Source of the DNA: Pseudomonadota bacterium
Lineage (GTDB): Bacteria > Pseudomonadota > Alphaproteobacteria > Rhizobiales > Xanthobacteraceae
NCBI GenBank assembly: GCA_023432885.1
Contig: JAEZEU010000318.1
Location: 1 to 17,349 of the forward strand
Reading direction: 5' to 3'
Length of the DNA stretch: 17,349 nt
This document shows positions 7,153 through 14,871 of this stretch, piece by piece. The notes under the pieces are model-generated. The model saw nothing but the letters and a program-made list of their open reading frames with translations. It made no database searches and was not told where the DNA came from. How positions within the stretch are numbered: position 1 is the first letter of the stretch; the number at the start of each line of letters is the position of its first letter. A program made the translations under genes and the position numbers.

Positions 7153-7513
7153 GATTGCGTAATAGCCGTTTACGGCATTGATTTTGCGGGATTATTCGGC
7201 CGCCGCCGTGCTGCCTGTGGAGCAATCGCCGCACTGCAGCAGCTGGCATAACGGGCAAGCGTGTTGCGGGCTGTCGTCAGCAGCGCCGCGGCGCCATCCA
7301 CATTCCGCGACACGGCTTTCCGGGGGTCGCAATTTCGTACCCGGATCGGTCATTTGGCGCATCCATGAAGCCTGCGGAACAAACGCTCCGAGCGGATGGC
7401 ATAGTGTTCTGGGGAGAACGTCCATCGAATTGCCGGCGGCCACATTGAAGTCCGGCGGCGAGGCCTATAGCTCACGGGTTCAGGTCGGTTTCCCGCTGAG
7501 ATGGAGCAGGCCC
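7153..7513. other. Long intergenic stretch between atpI and the 7514 gene
   Basis: Outside the F0 promoter this gap holds no gene I can firmly support. A minus-strand reading frame (7192-7443) ends with a cysteine cluster (CPLCQLLQCGDC) and an Ala-Glu-stop ending like hemA. It lacks a clear ribosome binding site and is listed only as a finding. For the + strand gene, TTGAAG (7445-7450) and TATAGC (7466-7471) could be a promoter, but the 15-base spacer is short. No tRNA, riboswitch or terminator is evident. Confidence 0.5.
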
Positions 7514-8032
7514 ATGCGAATGACGACATCGTCCTGGAAATCCTCGATCGCGGCTGCGGGGTTCCTCATCGTCAGCGGCGCCGCCTTCGCACAATCGCGG
7601 CCCGATACCGACAACGGCCGGTACACGCTTTCGCCGCTCGGCGATGGCGGTGTGCTGCGGCTCGACACCAAGACAGGCACGGTCTCAACCTGCACCAACT
7701 CCGGCGCTGGCTGGGCCTGCTATGCCGTGCCGGACGAGCGCGCGGCGATGGACGCGGAAATCGGCCGGCTGCAGGCCGAAAATGAGAAGCTCAAGGCGCA
7801 GATCGCCGACCGCGAGGCCAGTGGGGCGGGCAAGAGCGAGGAAGCGTTGCCGAAATCGGACTCGCTCACGAAGCCCGGGCCCAAGGCGGCGGAGGGCGAA
7901 CGCAAGATCGAGATACCGTTGCCGAGCGACCGCGACATGGACCGCGTGATGTCATTTCTGGAGCGCGCCTGGCGACGGCTGATCGAGATGGCCAACCGCA
8001 TCCAGAAGGACGTCTCCGGGGGCAAGATTTGA
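7514..8032 (+). CDS. Predicted exported protein with coiled coil, function unknown
   Basis: The 172-residue product has a clear signal peptide: basic start, hydrophobic core (about 11-22) and the cleavage motif AAFA-Q near residue 26. The mature N-terminal part contains GRYTLSPLGDGGVLRLDTKTG followed by TVSTC and WACY (Cys60, Cys69), a compact beta-hairpin-like module with two cysteines. I recall similar modules in rhizobial hypothetical proteins. Residues about 75-102 (DERAAMDAEIGRLQAENEKLKAQIADRE) form a coiled coil. Next come a Lys/Pro/Ser linker and a C-terminal amphipathic helix (MDRVMSFLERAWRRLIEMANRI). Longer upstream starts are open in frame, but only ATG 7514 gives the signal peptide directly. 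The stop overlaps the start of the YjbQ gene. Its role is unknown; a periplasmic scaffold or envelope function is a guess. Confidence 0.82.
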   Translation: MRMTTSSWKSSIAAAGFLIVSGAAFAQSRPDTDNGRYTLSPLGDGGVLRLDTKTGTVSTCTNSGAGWACYAVPDERAAMDAEIGRLQAENEKLKAQIADREASGAGKSEEALPKSDSLTKPGPKAAEGERKIEIPLPSDRDMDRVMSFLERAWRRLIEMANRIQKDVSGGKI

Positions 8033-8499
8033 TTCGGCCGCTGTCGCGCTCCGCTCCATCCACCGTCGGCGCGGGTACGATCATTTCGTCGCGGCTCGTC
8101 GTGGAGACGCGCGGCACCGGCTTCATCGACGTCACCGGCGAGGTCGCAAAATTCCTGCGCGAGGCTGGCGCGCGCGAGGGAGCCGTGACGCTGTTCATCC
8201 GCCACACCTCGGCTTCGCTCACAATCCAGGAAAATGCCGATCCATCGGTGCTGCGGGACCTGACGACGGCGCTCGGCCGTCTCGCACCCGAGAATGGCGG
8301 ATGGGAGCACGATACCGAGGGTCCCGACGACATGCCGGCCCACATCAAGACCATGCTGACCTCGGTCTCCCTGCAGATCCCGGTGCTGAACGGCGAAATG
8401 GCGCTCGGCACCTGGCAGGGGATTTACGTTGCCGAGCATCGCGCGCGGCCGCACCGGCGCGAGGTCGTGCTGCAGTTCATCGGATCGCGCGAGACTTGA
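8029..8499 (+). CDS. YjbQ/UPF0047 family protein
   Basis: A 156-residue member of the small UPF0047/YjbQ family, which forms trimers with a putative metal/phosphate site. Some members have been reported to show weak thiamine phosphate synthase activity, but the true cellular role is open. Family motifs are all present: FIRHTSASLTIQENADP (His59), WEHDTEGPDDMPAHIKTML (His94, His105) and LGTWQGIYVAEHR (His137). The start chosen is TTG 8029, which has GGGGG about six bases upstream and overlaps the previous stop codon (TTGA). No in-frame ATG is available before the conserved core, and a downstream GTG would cut into the first strand. The overlap suggests it is translated together with the exported protein upstream. 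Confidence 0.9.
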   Translation: MIRPLSRSAPSTVGAGTIISSRLVVETRGTGFIDVTGEVAKFLREAGAREGAVTLFIRHTSASLTIQENADPSVLRDLTTALGRLAPENGGWEHDTEGPDDMPAHIKTMLTSVSLQIPVLNGEMALGTWQGIYVAEHRARPHRREVVLQFIGSRET

Positions 8500-8515
8500 C
8501 CAGCAAGGGAGAATG

Positions 8516-8548
8516 AAAAAAACCGGCCGCGGATATCTCCGCGGCCGG
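8516..8548 (-). terminator. Intrinsic terminator of the MFS transporter gene
   Basis: CCGGCCGCGGA (8523-8533) pairs perfectly with TCCGCGGCCGG (8538-8548) around a four-base loop, an 11-pair GC-rich stem. In the minus-strand transcript it is followed by a run of seven U's (A's at 8516-8522 on +). On the + strand no T run follows, so it acts mainly for the transporter gene and less for the YjbQ gene. Confidence 0.92.
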
Positions 8549-8580
8549 CTGTGGTGCTTTCCGTGTCCGGCAGCGCCGGA

Positions 8581-10245
8581 TTACTTGGTGATGTCGACGT
8601 CCTTGGTTTCCGGCAGGAAGATGAAGCCGATGACCGCCGTGATCGATGCGAAGATGATCGGGTACCAGAGGCCGGCGTAGATATCGCCGGTCGCGGCCAC
8701 GATCGCGAACGAGGTCGCCGGCAGCAACCCGCCAAACCAGCCGTTGCCGATGTGATACGGCAGCGACATCGAGGTGTAGCGGATCCTGGTCGGGAACAGT
8801 TCGACCAGCATCGCCGCGATCGGCCCGTACACCATGGTGACGTAGAGCACCAGGATGAACAGAAGTCCTATCACGGCTGCGACGTTCGGTTTGAAGATGT
8901 CAAACGGGTGGTTCATCTTCACGAGCGACGGATTGGCGCCGCGCTTCGGATAGCCGGCTTCCTGCAACGCGGCCGTCGCCGGGGCGTTGGACTCCGCAGG
9001 CTTGGTGTAGGCGATCTCCTTGTCGTTGATCTTGATCTTCACGCCGGAGCCGGCCGGTCCTGCGACGGTGTCGTATTTGACTGACGATTTCGCGAGGAAG
9101 TCGCGGGCCAGGTCGCAGGGCGCAGTGAACACGCGGGTGCCGACCGGGTTGAACAAGTCGCCGCAGCCCTTCGGGTCAGCGATGACTGACACCTTCACCG
9201 TTTCGATGGCCTTTTCCAGTGTCGGGTTGGCGCTGGTGGAGATCATCTTGAAGATCGGGATGAAGGTCAGCGCCGCGATCGCGCAGCCCGCCAGGATGAT
9301 CGGCTTGCGGCCGATCTTGTCGGACAGCGCGCCGAACACGATGAAGAAGCCGGTGCCGAGCAGCAGCGACCAGGCGATCAGCAGGTTGGCGGTGTAACCG
9401 TCGACCTGCAGAATCGATTGCAGGAAGAACAGCGCGTAGAACTGGCCCGTATACCAGACCACGCCCTGGCCCATCACGCCGCCGAACAGGGCGATGAGCA
9501 CGAGCTTGGCGTTGCTCCAGTTGGCGAAGGCTTCGGTGAGCGGAGCTTTGGAGGCCTTGCCTTCCTGCTTGATCTTCTGGAACACCGGCGACTCATTCAG
9601 GCGCAACCGGATCCAGACCGAGATGCCGAGCAGGACCACCGAGAGCAGGAATGGAATGCGCCAACCCCACTTGGCGAACTCCTCTTCGCCGGTCGCGGTG
9701 CGGGTGAACAGGATGACCAGCAGCGAGAGGAACAGGCCCAGCGTTGCCGTCGTCTGGATGAAGGAGGTGTAATACCCGCGCTTGCCCATAGGGGCATGTT
9801 CGGCGACGTAGGTTGCCGCACCGCCATATTCGCCGCCGAGCGCGAGGCCTTGCAGCAGGCGGAGCGCGATCAGGATGATCGGAGCCGCGATGCCGATGGT
9901 GGCCGCGTTTGGCAAGAGGCCGACGATGAAGGTCGACAGGCCCATGATCAGGATGGTGACGAGGAAGGTGTATTTGCGGCCGACGATGTCGCCGATGCGG
10001 CCGAACACGATCGCGCCGAATGGACGCACCAGGAAGCCGGCGGCGAACGCGAGCAACGCGAAAATGTCACGCGTGGCAGGCGGGTAGCCCGAGAAGAATT
10101 GTGCGCCGATGACGCTCGCAAGCGAGCCGTAAAGGTAGAAGTCGTACCATTCGAAGACGGTGCCGAGTGACGAGGCGACGATGACGAAGCGTTCGTCCTT
10201 CGTCATACCCCGCTGCTTGGCCGATGAGGCTGCCATAGTGGACAT
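8581..10245 (-). CDS. MHS-type major facilitator transporter with large periplasmic insertion
   Basis: A 554-residue MFS protein of the metabolite:H+ symporter family (relatives ProP, KgtP, ShiA, YhjE), which import carboxylates, osmolytes or shikimate with protons. Twelve membrane helices can be traced. The first has FEWYDFYLYG (31-40), characteristic of MHS. The loop motif GRIGDIVGRK (82-91) lies between helices 2 and 3, RLLQGLALGGEYGGA (129-143) is in helix 4, and SDKIGRK (308-314) lies between helices 8 and 9. The C-terminal half has VELFPTRIRYTSMSL (481-495). Family members are usually about 430-450 residues. The extra length lies between helices 9 and 10 (about 337-452), a loop predicted to be periplasmic, with Cys361 and Cys377. 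The ATG at 10245 has GGGAG at seven bases. Substrate is not determinable. It is divergent from the response regulator gene. Confidence 0.93.
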   Translation of the reverse strand: MSTMAASSAKQRGMTKDERFVIVASSLGTVFEWYDFYLYGSLASVIGAQFFSGYPPATRDIFALLAFAAGFLVRPFGAIVFGRIGDIVGRKYTFLVTILIMGLSTFIVGLLPNAATIGIAAPIILIALRLLQGLALGGEYGGAATYVAEHAPMGKRGYYTSFIQTTATLGLFLSLLVILFTRTATGEEEFAKWGWRIPFLLSVVLLGISVWIRLRLNESPVFQKIKQEGKASKAPLTEAFANWSNAKLVLIALFGGVMGQGVVWYTGQFYALFFLQSILQVDGYTANLLIAWSLLLGTGFFIVFGALSDKIGRKPIILAGCAIAALTFIPIFKMISTSANPTLEKAIETVKVSVIADPKGCGDLFNPVGTRVFTAPCDLARDFLAKSSVKYDTVAGPAGSGVKIKINDKEIAYTKPAESNAPATAALQEAGYPKRGANPSLVKMNHPFDIFKPNVAAVIGLLFILVLYVTMVYGPIAAMLVELFPTRIRYTSMSLPYHIGNGWFGGLLPATSFAIVAATGDIYAGLWYPIIFASITAVIGFIFLPETKDVDITK

Positions 10246-10273
10246 TCAATCGCTCCCCGAAAATCGTTATGCT

Positions 10274-10297
10274 AAGTTCGCCCCCTCTGCCGAACTT
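10274..10297. promoter_or_regulatory. Inverted repeat upstream of the MFS gene, candidate operator
   Basis: AAGTTCG (10274-10280) and CGAACTT (10291-10297) are perfect inverted arms seven bases long around a 10-base spacer. The centre lies about 40 bases upstream of the transporter ATG. It could be a binding site for a dimeric regulator or a leader hairpin in the transporter mRNA. A related half, CTCGAAC, lies near 10318. Confidence 0.45.
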
Positions 10298-10473
10298 GGC
10301 CGGATTAGGATGTGGGCTCGAACTAAAGTAACATCGGCGTGAAATTCGCCCCAATACGACTTTTGGCCCTTTGCACGGTGGCGTCGGCAAGCCCAGCAGC
10401 GACTCCACTGGTAGATGTCCGTGCCGGCGTCGGCTTATTGCAACGCAAAAAGCCGGTTAACCGCCTTGGTCCA

Positions 10474-10482
10474 TGGTATAAT
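10474..10482 (+). promoter_or_regulatory. Extended -10 promoter of the response regulator gene
   Basis: TGGTATAAT (10474-10482) has a perfect -10 hexamer with an extended TGN. The -35 position holds only CGGTTA, part of the palindrome CGGTTAACCG (10454-10463), which may be an operator or activator site. The start of transcription would be near 10489, with a leader of about 57 bases. In the rest of the 300-base divergent gap I see only the inverted repeat at 10274-10297. Confidence 0.6.
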
Positions 10483-10545
10483 TCGGCTCTTGCACCAAAA
10501 TGCTGCTCGGGGGACAAAGCCGAACTGGCTTCTCGCGAGACCTAG

Positions 10546-11220
10546 ATGACCACCCCTGCCATCAACCGCCTTGTCATTGCCGACGACCACCCGCTGTTCC
10601 GCGATGCGCTGCGACAGGCGGTCGCCAGTGTCGCGGCGTCAGCCAAGATCGACGAAGCGGGATCGTTCGACGAACTCACGGCGCAGCTCGAGCAGGATTC
10701 CGATGTCGACCTGATCCTGCTCGACCTGACGATGCCGGGGATTTCCGGCTTCTCGGGATTGATCTATCTGCGGGCCCAGTATCCGGCGATCCCCGTGGTG
10801 GTGGTCTCCGCCAGCGACGATAACGCCACCATTCGCAGGTCGCTGGATTTCGGCGCCTCCGGCTTCATCCCCAAGCGGTTCGGCGTCGAGACCCTGCGTG
10901 ACGCCATCACCAAGGTGATGGACGGCGACGTCTTCATCCCGCCCGATACCGACCTTTCCGCCGCCGCCGATCCCGACATGACGCGGCTGCGCGACCGTCT
11001 GGTGACGCTGACGCCGCAACAGGTGCGGGTGTTGATGATGCTGTCGGAAGGGCTGCTCAACAAGCAGATCGCCTACGAGCTCGGGGTCTCCGAGGCGACC
11101 ATCAAGGCGCATGTCTCGGCGATCCTGCAGAAGCTCGGCGTCGAAAGCCGGACGCAAGCCGTGATCGCCGCGGCGAAGATTGCCGGCGGCCAGTGGAAGC
11201 AGGGCACGCCGACGGTTTAA
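10546..11220 (+). CDS. Response regulator, NarL/FixJ type (CrbR/ErdR-like)
   Basis: A 224-residue two-component regulator. The N-terminal receiver domain (about 7-125) has the acidic pair Asp13-Asp14, the phosphoacceptor Asp60 in LILLDLTMPG, Ser88 in VVVVSAS and Lys110 in FIPKRF. All the residues needed for phosphorylation are present. The C-terminal LuxR-type helix-turn-helix (about 155-210) reads LTPQQVRVLMMLSEGLLNKQIAYELGVSEATIKAHVSAILQKLGV. It should bind DNA as a dimer when phosphorylated. The hybrid kinase converges on it with 43 bases between stops, and the MHS transporter is divergent from it. In Vibrio and Pseudomonas, regulators of this class (CrbR/ErdR) pair with transporter-domain kinases and drive acetyl-CoA synthetase. 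The same job here is inference. The ribosome binding site (GAGA) is weak. Confidence 0.93.
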   Translation: MTTPAINRLVIADDHPLFRDALRQAVASVAASAKIDEAGSFDELTAQLEQDSDVDLILLDLTMPGISGFSGLIYLRAQYPAIPVVVVSASDDNATIRRSLDFGASGFIPKRFGVETLRDAITKVMDGDVFIPPDTDLSAAADPDMTRLRDRLVTLTPQQVRVLMMLSEGLLNKQIAYELGVSEATIKAHVSAILQKLGVESRTQAVIAAAKIAGGQWKQGTPTV

Positions 11221-11263
11221 TTCGACCTGTCGTTCCGGGGCACGCGACGGCGCAGATTGTTCC

Positions 11264-14200
11264 TTATTCCGCCGCCACCATCTGTTGCGTGCGCCACTGC
11301 CCGAGCACCGCGCGCAGCGACGCAGGCTTCACCGGCTTGTTCAGGATCGCGATTTTTTCCTCGCGCGCGGCGGCGCGGACATTCGGGCTGCGGTCGGCCG
11401 TGATCAGGGTCGCCGGAATATTGGCGCCGAAGCGGCGCCGGATTTCACGGATCGCGGCGACGCCGTTGCCGCGGTCGAGGTGATAGTCGACCAGGAGCCC
11501 GGTGACCCTGCCGCCGGCATGTTCCATCGCCGCGATCGCAGCTTCCGGATCGGTGACCGCAATGACCTCGGCATCCCAGGCGGTCAGCAGCGTCTTCATG
11601 CCGTCGAGGATCGCCGGGTCGTTCTCGATGCAGACAATCAGCGCGCCGCTCATCGGCGTCCGCGACGGCGTCGTGCTGATGACGGCGGCGGTGTGGTTGA
11701 TAGCTTTGGCGACCGGCACCGTCACCGAGAATACCGAGCCGCCGCTCGCCACCGAATCGATGGCTATGCCGTGGTTGAGCACGCGCGCCAGCCGCTCGAC
11801 GATCGACAGTCCAAGGCCGAGGCCGCGTGCGATCCGCGCCCCCTGTTCGAGGCGATGGAATTCCTTGAATATCTCGCCGCGCTTGAGCGCTGGAATGCCG
11901 ACACCGGTATCGTAGACGGCGATCTGCAGCGACTGGCTGCGGCGCCGGCAGCCGACCAGCACGCGGCCGCGCGGCGTGTATTTGATGGCGTTGGAGATGA
12001 AGTTCTGCAACAGCCGTCTCAGCAGCGCGCGGTCGGACTGCACCGGCAGGGAGCAGGGCACCACGATCAGCTCGAGCCCCTTGGCGCGCGCGATCGGCGT
12101 GAACTCGATTTCCAGCGAGCGCATCAGGTCGGCCATCTTGAAGCTCGAGATCGACGCCGTCATGGCGCCGGCATCCAGCCGCGAAATGTCGAGCAAGGCG
12201 CCGAGGATCTCCTCGATCGCCTCCAGCGAGTCGTCGATGTTCTCGGCCAGCTTGGCATCGTCACCGCCGGCCTGCTTCTCGACCAGACTCGTGACGTAGA
12301 GCCGCGCCGCATTGAGGGGCTGCAGGATGTCGTGGCTGGCGGCGGCGAGAAACCGCGTTTTGGAATTGTTGGCGTCCTCGGCGGCGCTCTTGGCCAGCGC
12401 CAGTTCGGAATTGAGTCGCGTCAGTTCCTCGGTGCGGTCGCGAACGCGCTTCTCCAGCGTGGCGTTGGCGCGCTCCAGCGCTTCGGCGGCTTCGAAGCTC
12501 GGCGTGACGTCGGAGAAGGTGATGACGAGGCCGCCGCCGGGCATGCGGTTGGTGCGCACCTCGATCACCATGTGGCGCTCGGGAAAACGCTCCAGATAGG
12601 GCTCCCCCGCGCTGGTATAGGCGGCAAGCCGCTTCTCCAGCAGCGCAGCGGTGTCGCCGTTCTCCGGCGGGAAGACCTCGCCCATGTATTCGAGAATTTC
12701 CCGCAGCGGAATGCCGAGTTGCACGAGGTGCGATGGCAGCGCGAGGATCTCGCCGAAATGGCGGTTGGAGCAGATCAATTGCAGGTCGGCGTCGAACACC
12801 GCGATGCCCTGGCGTACGTGATTGAGCGCGGTCTGCAGGATCTCGCGGTTGAAATGCGCCGCCGCATGGGAATCGTCGAGCAGCTTCAGCGCGGCCTTTG
12901 CCGAAACTGCCCGCTTGCGCAGCAAGAGCGACATCACGAGCCGCGACGATGCCGCGCCGATCGCGGAGGCGATCAGCCGCTCCGCATGCTGCAGCAATTC
13001 GAAATCGGCCGGCGCCTGCGGCTCGAGATTGCCGGCATGGCGCGCGGCGAAGGATTCAAAGGCCTGGCGTGCGCGCTCCTGCCCGAGATACTGCGCGACC
13101 GTGCTCTGGATATCCTGCACCGTCACCGTCGAGCGCCAGCGCCGGAAGGTAGGCGTGATCGGCGCGAGCGTCTGCGGTACGAAGAGGTCCGCCTGAAGAT
13201 GCTCGATCGCGGACGGCCGCCGCGCCAGCGACAGCGACACATAGGTGAGGATGTTGAGCACCAGGCTCCAGAGTACGCCGTGCAACAGCGGCGGCAGATC
13301 GGCGCCGAACAGCGCCTGAGGCCGCAGCGCTTCGATCCCGAGCGGGCCGTGCTGCAGCAGCAGCAGGCCGGCAGGACTGCCGTCGAGGAAGCTCGGGAGG
13401 AACAGCGTATAGGCCCAGACCGCGAAGCCGACCAGCATGCCGCCCATGGCGCCGCGCGCCGTCGCCTGGCGCCAGAACAATCCGCCGAAGAAGGCCGGCG
13501 CGAGCTGCGCGATCGCGGCAAAGGACAACAGTCCGATCGCCGCGAGCTGCGCGCTGCCGAGTGCGCGGTAGTAGCAGTAGGCCATCACCATGATGGCGAA
13601 AATGGCGACGCGCCGTACGCGCAGCAGGAAATCCGTGAAGTCGGTGCGGGATCCGCCGCTCCGCGGCAGCACCAGGGGCAGCACGATATCGTTCGATACC
13701 ATGATCGAGAGCGCGACGCATTCAACGATCACCATCGCGGTGGCGGCGGACAGGCCGCCGACGAAGACGATGACGCTCAGCACCGGCGAATTGCCTTCCA
13801 TCGGCAGCGCCAGCACGAACATGTCCGGATCGACGGCGCCGAACGGGAAGATGACGAGACCTGCGATCGCGATCGGAATGACGAACAGATTGATGGCAAC
13901 GAGATACAGCGGAAACAGCCAGCGCGCGCGGCCGACCTCGGAGTCGGTGGAGTTCTCCACCACGCTGACATGGAACTGGCGCGGCAGCAGCATGATGGCG
14001 CAGAACGACAGCAGCGTCATGGTGAGGAAGGTGCCCATAGAGGTCTGGTACTCGATGGCGCGCACCGCTTCCGGAGTCTTCATCGCCCGCTCGATTAGTT
14101 CATGCGGCGAGAACATCCAGAAGGTCACGAAGATGCCGACAGCGAGAAAGGCCACCAGCTTGACTATGGATTCGCTGGCGATCGCCAGCATCAGGCCGTG

Positions 14201-14761
14201 CTGGTGCTCGGTGGCGTCCGCCTGACGGGTGCCGAACAGGACCGCGAAAACCGCCATCGCCAGCATCACCACCAGCGCAATGTCGCCGATGATCGGCAGT
14301 TCCGAGAACAGCTTGTCCTCGCTCAGAATGGTCTCGAGCGAGGAGGCCATCGCCTTGAGCTGCAGCGCGATGTAGGGCACCGAGCCCACGATTGCGATCA
14401 GCGCCACGGTGGCGGCCACCGCCTGGCTCTTGCCGTAGCGGGCGGCGATGAAGTCGGCGATGGAAGTGATGTTCTGGGATTTGGCGAGGCGGATCACCCG
14501 GCGGAGCAGCGGCGTGCAGATGCCGATCATCAAGACCGGGCCGATATAGATCGCGAGGAAGTCAATGCTGGTGCGGCTGGCGAAGCCGACCGAGCCGAAG
14601 AAGGTCCAGGAAGTGCAGTAGATCGCCAAGGACAGGGGGTAGATCAGCCCGCTGGCCCGGCTGCGCTTGAGATGCGACAGCCGGTCGCCATGGCTGGCGA
14701 TCAGGAACAAGAGGCCGATGTAGCCGAAGGCGGCTACGATCACGCCCCAGTCGTGCAACAT
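11264..14761 (-). CDS. Hybrid sensor histidine kinase with solute:sodium symporter domain (CrbS/MxtR-like)
   Basis: An inner-membrane sensor of 1165 residues. Domains in order: a PutP-type SSS/SLC5 transporter-like domain with about 12-13 membrane helices (about 5-510); a linker matching the position of the STAC domain (about 515-635); and a PAS domain (about 640-755). A coiled coil (757-800) leads into HisKA with SHDILQPLNAAR and His810, then HATPase_c (about 905-1018) with NFISNAIKYTP (Asn924), DTGVGIP (Asp951) and GLGLGLS (980-986). A C-terminal receiver (about 1038-1155) has Glu1046/Asp1048, Asp1092 in LLVDYHL, Thr1121 and Lys1142. No Hpt domain is present. GAGGGAGA precedes the ATG. The architecture is that of CrbS/MxtR, kinases tied to acetate use in gammaproteobacteria. 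The neighbouring convergent regulator is the likely partner. A terminal receiver suggests a feedback or phosphate-sink role. Confidence 0.93.
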   Translation of the reverse strand: MLHDWGVIVAAFGYIGLLFLIASHGDRLSHLKRSRASGLIYPLSLAIYCTSWTFFGSVGFASRTSIDFLAIYIGPVLMIGICTPLLRRVIRLAKSQNITSIADFIAARYGKSQAVAATVALIAIVGSVPYIALQLKAMASSLETILSEDKLFSELPIIGDIALVVMLAMAVFAVLFGTRQADATEHQHGLMLAIASESIVKLVAFLAVGIFVTFWMFSPHELIERAMKTPEAVRAIEYQTSMGTFLTMTLLSFCAIMLLPRQFHVSVVENSTDSEVGRARWLFPLYLVAINLFVIPIAIAGLVIFPFGAVDPDMFVLALPMEGNSPVLSVIVFVGGLSAATAMVIVECVALSIMVSNDIVLPLVLPRSGGSRTDFTDFLLRVRRVAIFAIMVMAYCYYRALGSAQLAAIGLLSFAAIAQLAPAFFGGLFWRQATARGAMGGMLVGFAVWAYTLFLPSFLDGSPAGLLLLQHGPLGIEALRPQALFGADLPPLLHGVLWSLVLNILTYVSLSLARRPSAIEHLQADLFVPQTLAPITPTFRRWRSTVTVQDIQSTVAQYLGQERARQAFESFAARHAGNLEPQAPADFELLQHAERLIASAIGAASSRLVMSLLLRKRAVSAKAALKLLDDSHAAAHFNREILQTALNHVRQGIAVFDADLQLICSNRHFGEILALPSHLVQLGIPLREILEYMGEVFPPENGDTAALLEKRLAAYTSAGEPYLERFPERHMVIEVRTNRMPGGGLVITFSDVTPSFEAAEALERANATLEKRVRDRTEELTRLNSELALAKSAAEDANNSKTRFLAAASHDILQPLNAARLYVTSLVEKQAGGDDAKLAENIDDSLEAIEEILGALLDISRLDAGAMTASISSFKMADLMRSLEIEFTPIARAKGLELIVVPCSLPVQSDRALLRRLLQNFISNAIKYTPRGRVLVGCRRRSQSLQIAVYDTGVGIPALKRGEIFKEFHRLEQGARIARGLGLGLSIVERLARVLNHGIAIDSVASGGSVFSVTVPVAKAINHTAAVISTTPSRTPMSGALIVCIENDPAILDGMKTLLTAWDAEVIAVTDPEAAIAAMEHAGGRVTGLLVDYHLDRGNGVAAIREIRRRFGANIPATLITADRSPNVRAAAREEKIAILNKPVKPASLRAVLGQWRTQQMVAAE

Positions 14762-14793
14762 TGGATCGTCTCCCTCAGGCGGCCTTCAGTCCG

Positions 14794-14839
14794 GAGCATG
14801 ATCCCCTTGAAGCCGGTTCCGCTTTCCCGGACCATGCTC
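14794..14839. repeat. Palindromic intergenic repeat, copy 3
   Basis: GAGCATGATCC (14794-14804) and GGACCATGCTC (14829-14839) are inverted arms with one mismatch. The interior is GAAGCCGGTTCCGCTTTCCC. The outer arms match copy 1, and the GGTT...TTTCC interior is that of the same family. It lies between hemA and the hybrid kinase, within the leader of the kinase gene if that is transcribed from its own promoter (a possible -10, TATACT, lies at 14862-14857 on the minus strand but has no good -35). Confidence 0.75.
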
Positions 14840-14871
14840 GGGCCGCCCGCCGGCGCAGTATAGACGGAACA

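Noticed and set aside
7466..7500. A tRNA T-arm-like string (GGGTTCAGGTC) in the gap before 7514
   Set aside because: No matching acceptor, D-arm or anticodon stem can be formed around it.
10339..10545. A 68-codon frame with a signal-peptide-like start (MKFAPIRLLALCTVASASPA) ending just before the response regulator
   Set aside because: It begins with GTG without a good ribosome binding site and runs across the extended -10 promoter of the regulator, so it would not be made from that transcript.
11225..11250. A short inverted repeat (GTCG/CGAC) in the gap between the regulator and kinase genes
   Set aside because: Only four or five pairs and no T run, too weak to call a terminator.
11180..14098. 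A 972-codon open frame on the + strand, antisense to the hybrid kinase
   Set aside because: The product is dominated by Arg, His, Gln and Asp with no domain pattern, as expected for a mirror frame of a GC-rich gene. The minus-strand frame has complete kinase motifs.
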